The position numbers were made by a program, and so were the translations under genes. Shown here piece by piece: positions 62,301 through 64,000 of a DNA stretch of 64,000 bases. The notes beneath the pieces are model-generated. The model ran no database searches and was not told the DNA's origin. It worked only from the letters and a program-made list of their open reading frames with translations. This DNA comes from Methylocella silvestris (GTDB lineage Bacteria > Pseudomonadota > Alphaproteobacteria > Rhizobiales > Beijerinckiaceae). The first letter of the stretch is position 1. Each line of letters opens with the position of its first letter. Location of the stretch: assembly GCF_002891535.1 (NCBI RefSeq), contig NZ_PDZR01000011.1:60883-124882 (forward strand), in the 5' to 3' direction.

Positions 62301-64000
62301 GTGAAGGTGGCGCGCAGGGCGTCGTGCCGGGCGATCACCTTGTTCAGGGCGACTTCGAGCGCGTCGCGGTTCAATTCGCCGCGAAGGCGCAAGGTAACGG
62401 ATTCATTGAAGGCGCAGGACGCTTCGTCCGAAAGCTGGGCCGAAAGCCAGATCTCCGTCTGCGCCTCGGTCAGCGGACCATCCGTTTCGGGCTCGGGGCC
62501 AAGCCCCACGGGCGCCGGCAGCAAATCCGCCTTCTGCATCGCAATGACGCTGTCTTCGAAAGCCGTGGCGATCGCCTCCACGTCGGCCTCGCTGTGGACC
62601 GTCGTCAGGAAGCAGGGATAATGCTCCTGGATGTAGACGCCGCGTTCGAGCATGAGCGGATAGAACAGGCTCGCATAGCGGGAGATGTTGCCGAAATTGA
62701 AAAAGAACAGGCTGCCGAAAGTCTCGATCTGGAGATCGACGCCCCGCTGTCGCAGGAAATCGCTGAGGCGGCGAACCAGCCCTGCCGTTCTGGCCGAAAC
62801 GGCGTCCTGCAGGGCCGGGCCGTTTTCCTTCAGATGATTGAGCACGGCCCAGACCGCGGCCATTACCAGCGGATGGCGCACGAAGGTGCCGGCAAAGAAG
62901 GTCATGCCGGTTTCGGGATAGCTGTCATCGCCATAGCGCCAATGGCCGCCGTCGAGCGCATCCATGAACGCCGCCTTGCCGGCCAATATGCCAACAGGCA
63001 GGCCGCCGCCGACGACCTTGCCATAGGTCGCAAGATCAGCGCGGATGCCGAACAGATGCTGCATGCCGCCCGGATGCATGCGAAAGCCGGTCACGACTTC
63101 ATCGAAGATCAGCGCCGCGCCCGATGTTTCGGTAATGGCGCGGATTTCCTTCAGGAACTCCACCGGCCGCAGATCGGGATGGCGGCTTTGCACCGGCTCG
63201 ACCAGCACGGCGGCGAGTTCGTCGGCATGGGTCCTGATCCAGTCGAGCGAGTCCGGCGCGCCATAGGGCAGCACCACCATGTTCTCCACCGATTTATTGG
63301 GAATGCCGGCGGCGGCGGGCATCGCGCGGGCGACACCCGAGCGCAGCGCGCCCTTGACCAGAACCTCGTCGAACTGGCCGTGATAATCGCCTGTGAAGGT
63401 CACGATTGTCGAGCGGCCGGTCACGGTGCGCGCGATGCGCATCGCCGCCATGACCGCCTCGGAGCCCGTATTGCAGAAGGTCACGCGCTCATTGCCGGTC
63501 ATTTCGGAAAAAAGCGCCGCGACCTTGCCGGCAAGATGGGACTGCGGCCCGATGGCGAAGCCCTGTTTCAGCTGCTCCGCGACGGCGTCGACGACGAAAG
63601 GCGCGGCATGGCCGAAGAAGGTCTGGCCGTAGCCGTTGACGAGATCGATGTAGTCGTTGCCGTCGACGTCATAGATGCGCGAGCCCACCGCGCGGTCGCT
63701 GACGACGGGATAGACGAGGTCCTTCCATTCCGGCCGAAAGCCGGCGGCGGCGCGCGGGTCGGCGAGCACGGGACGATACTCCGCCGTCATCCGCTTGGAT
63801 GAGGGCGAGCGCGCGTTGAAGCGCTCGGTCAGGTCAGTGAGCGCGCGCTGCTGAATCTCGTTCATGTCGGCGGCCGGCGCGGAGCGGGCCGCGGCCAGCA
63901 GCTCGAAGCGGGATTTCGGCTCATCGCCGGACGGCGCGGCGGCGGGAGCCGGACTCGGCGTCAGAGCGGCAGACGCGGGGGCAGGCGCCGGGACTGGGGC
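59306..64000 (-). CDS. NRPS protein: aminotransferase, condensation, adenylation, carrier (5' end beyond window)
   Basis: From Met at 63865 there are 1519 residues: an aminotransferase domain (1-450, PLP Lys283 in ATYGKVVGGGLP), a condensation domain (HHIVCDG at 594-600), an adenylation domain with YVIFTSGSTGVPKG (1063-1076), NVYGPTETTIW and the A10 Lys1397, and a carrier (Ser1454 in ALGADSIHLF). The frame stays open to base 64000, reading a Pro/Ala-rich linker, so Met 63865 is probably internal. The hand-read specificity code is D1112 I1113 L1116 Q1155 L1178 G1180 V1202 I1210 W1211 K1397. Aminotransferase domains of this type create beta-amino acyl groups on a carrier. Confidence 0.9.
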   Translation of the reverse strand, partial: APVPAPAPASAALTPSPAPAAAPSGDEPKSRFELLAAARSAPAADMNEIQQRALTDLTERFNARSPSSKRMTAEYRPVLADPRAAAGFRPEWKDLVYPVVSDRAVGSRIYDVDGNDYIDLVNGYGQTFFGHAAPFVVDAVAEQLKQGFAIGPQSHLAGKVAALFSEMTGNERVTFCNTGSEAVMAAMRIARTVTGRSTIVTFTGDYHGQFDEVLVKGALRSGVARAMPAAAGIPNKSVENMVVLPYGAPDSLDWIRTHADELAAVLVEPVQSRHPDLRPVEFLKEIRAITETSGAALIFDEVVTGFRMHPGGMQHLFGIRADLATYGKVVGGGLPVGILAGKAAFMDALDGGHWRYGDDSYPETGMTFFAGTFVRHPLVMAAVWAVLNHLKENGPALQDAVSARTAGLVRRLSDFLRQRGVDLQIETFGSLFFFNFGNISRYASLFYPLMLERGVYIQEHYPCFLTTVHSEADVEAIATAFEDSVIAMQKADLLPAPVGLGPEPETDGPLTEAQTEIWLSAQLSDEASCAFNESVTLRLRGELNRDALEVALNKVIARHDALRATFTADGARMQIRPELTLQLEPRELSHAPRSEAEDAWRTALAQDARTPFDLVDGPAIRANFARFAADDHALALTAHHIVCDGWSFNVIIDELTKLYEEIVAGVAADLAPPMSFLRYGAEERARQKREGAAIDAFWLPQFTPPPSPLDLPTDRPRRLQKSFAGATLTRRIDADLTQRFRKATAKQGCTLFVALLASFEVMLARLAGQNEVVVGIPAAGQSLAEADSLVGHCVNFLPLRARWSDGATMAEHLAATRQGVLAAYEHQSFTLGTLVRKMDRPREAGRRPLVEVQFNLEKLGDKIHLKGLEVEAQSNPKTAVIFDLFFNVTEQDGGLRIDCDYNTDLYDEATIERWIGHYRSLLGAVAEDAARPIAALPLLSAEQRHWLTKGLNDTASDDLDLRPVHELFAAQAAKTPEAVAARFGDSALTYRELDERANRLAHHLASVVKDPAARIGVATERSLDMLVVLLAVMKTGCAYVPLDPSHPAARLRLVLDNAAVSAIVSDNAFMGAMASGTPVVRLDADAAAIAARPATAPASPSDGARPAYVIFTSGSTGVPKGVEIAHRSVANLLWSIARKLEAGPRDTLVAATTISFDIAALELYMPLVTGGAVVIASRDDVRGGFGLAALIDKPETTIVQATPSLWRMLTEAGFKPRPGLRMLCGGEALPRDLADLLLANDGELWNVYGPTETTIWSSIGRVRPAPAPITIGEPVANTGLYVLDKTRQLAAPGVVGELFIGGLGLAIGYFRRPDLDAAAFFDIAVDDGGPQRLYRTGDLARRLSDGAIEVLGRVDAQVKLRGFRIELEEIEAAMRQYPGVSAFAAAIQTPPQGTPRLVGYYVAAQPMSAHELSSYAGQRLPDYMVPALWMRLDALPFTPNAKLDRKALPQPEAGPGEEKRVIIAPRTPLEAKLAAIWREALQLDEISVNDNIFALGADSIHLFRIAARMMAENLGLEARHLMRFPTIAELAGAASDQSAAAAKAPAAPSLKSFRRGAQVKETSA

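Noticed and set aside
61250..63802. 850-residue plus-strand frame opposite the NRPS aminotransferase-condensation gene
   Set aside because: It is the antisense of a gene with clear domains; its product is Arg/Ala/Gly-rich low complexity with no recognisable fold, as expected from GC-rich DNA.

Overview
The window looks like a chromosomal segment of a GC-rich alphaproteobacterium of the order Hyphomicrobiales (Rhizobiales), probably near Beijerinckiaceae/Methylocystaceae. That placement is an inference from gene content: a Form IC RuBisCO operon with cbbX, a split glycine dehydrogenase behind a tandem glycine riboswitch, CpdR beside N-formylglutamate amidohydrolase, three IalB-family secreted proteins, an aa3 cytochrome oxidase locus and the rpmH-rnpA-yidC-engB-argB order. 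No rRNA, tRNA, insertion sequence, phage gene or CRISPR array was recognised.

Layout. 0-1.1 kb: 3' end of argH and a small carboxylesterase. 1.1-11.2 kb: divergent cbbR and the Calvin-Benson-Bassham operon cbbF-cbbP-cbbT-cbbA-cbbL-cbbS-cbbX-rpe, covering CO2 fixation, RuBP regeneration and RuBisCO reactivation. 11.2-20.8 kb: housekeeping genes rpmH-rnpA-yidC-engB-argB-HAD nucleotidase-dapD-DUF805-like, then chorismate mutase-hisC-tyrC for aromatic amino acids. 21-23.3 kb: IalB protein, a shared terminator, PHB-depolymerase-like esterase and a CopG-type regulator. 23.3-28.5 kb: a possible small RNA, then gcvT-gcvH-gcvPA-gcvPB (minus strand) under a tandem glycine riboswitch.

28.6-35.3 kb (minus strand): an exported protein of unknown function, a processive family 2 glycosyltransferase, a compact ACP-ketosynthase-MaoC pair-SDR operon that can be read as a dedicated fatty-acyl or polyketide pathway, and an L,D-transpeptidase. 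35.6-46.3 kb: acetyl-CoA synthetase, IalB and DUF1223 proteins, LemA with three TPM-domain proteins, lytic transglycosylase, CpdR, N-formylglutamate amidohydrolase and a third IalB protein. 46.6-52.2 kb: cytochrome c oxidase genes ctaC-ctaD-ctaB-coxF-like-ctaG-ctaE, closed by a strong terminator.

52.2-64 kb is the accessory region. It holds a cupin protein, a JmjC/cupin-like protein with an AT-rich start, and a minus-strand operon: a large NRPS (aminotransferase-C-A-PCP, running off the window), a second NRPS (C, adenylation remnant, PCP, thioesterase with Cys at the nucleophile position), an alpha/beta hydrolase and a RuBisCO-like protein lacking several catalytic residues. The aminotransferase domain follows a Pro/Ala-rich linker, so an acyl or ketoacyl-loading part probably lies beyond base 64000. 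A hand-read adenylation code (DILQLGVIWK) is close to the glycine code. The joining of a Form IV RuBisCO-like protein to a beta-aminoacyl NRPS operon is the most unusual thing here, and the best candidate for an undescribed system.
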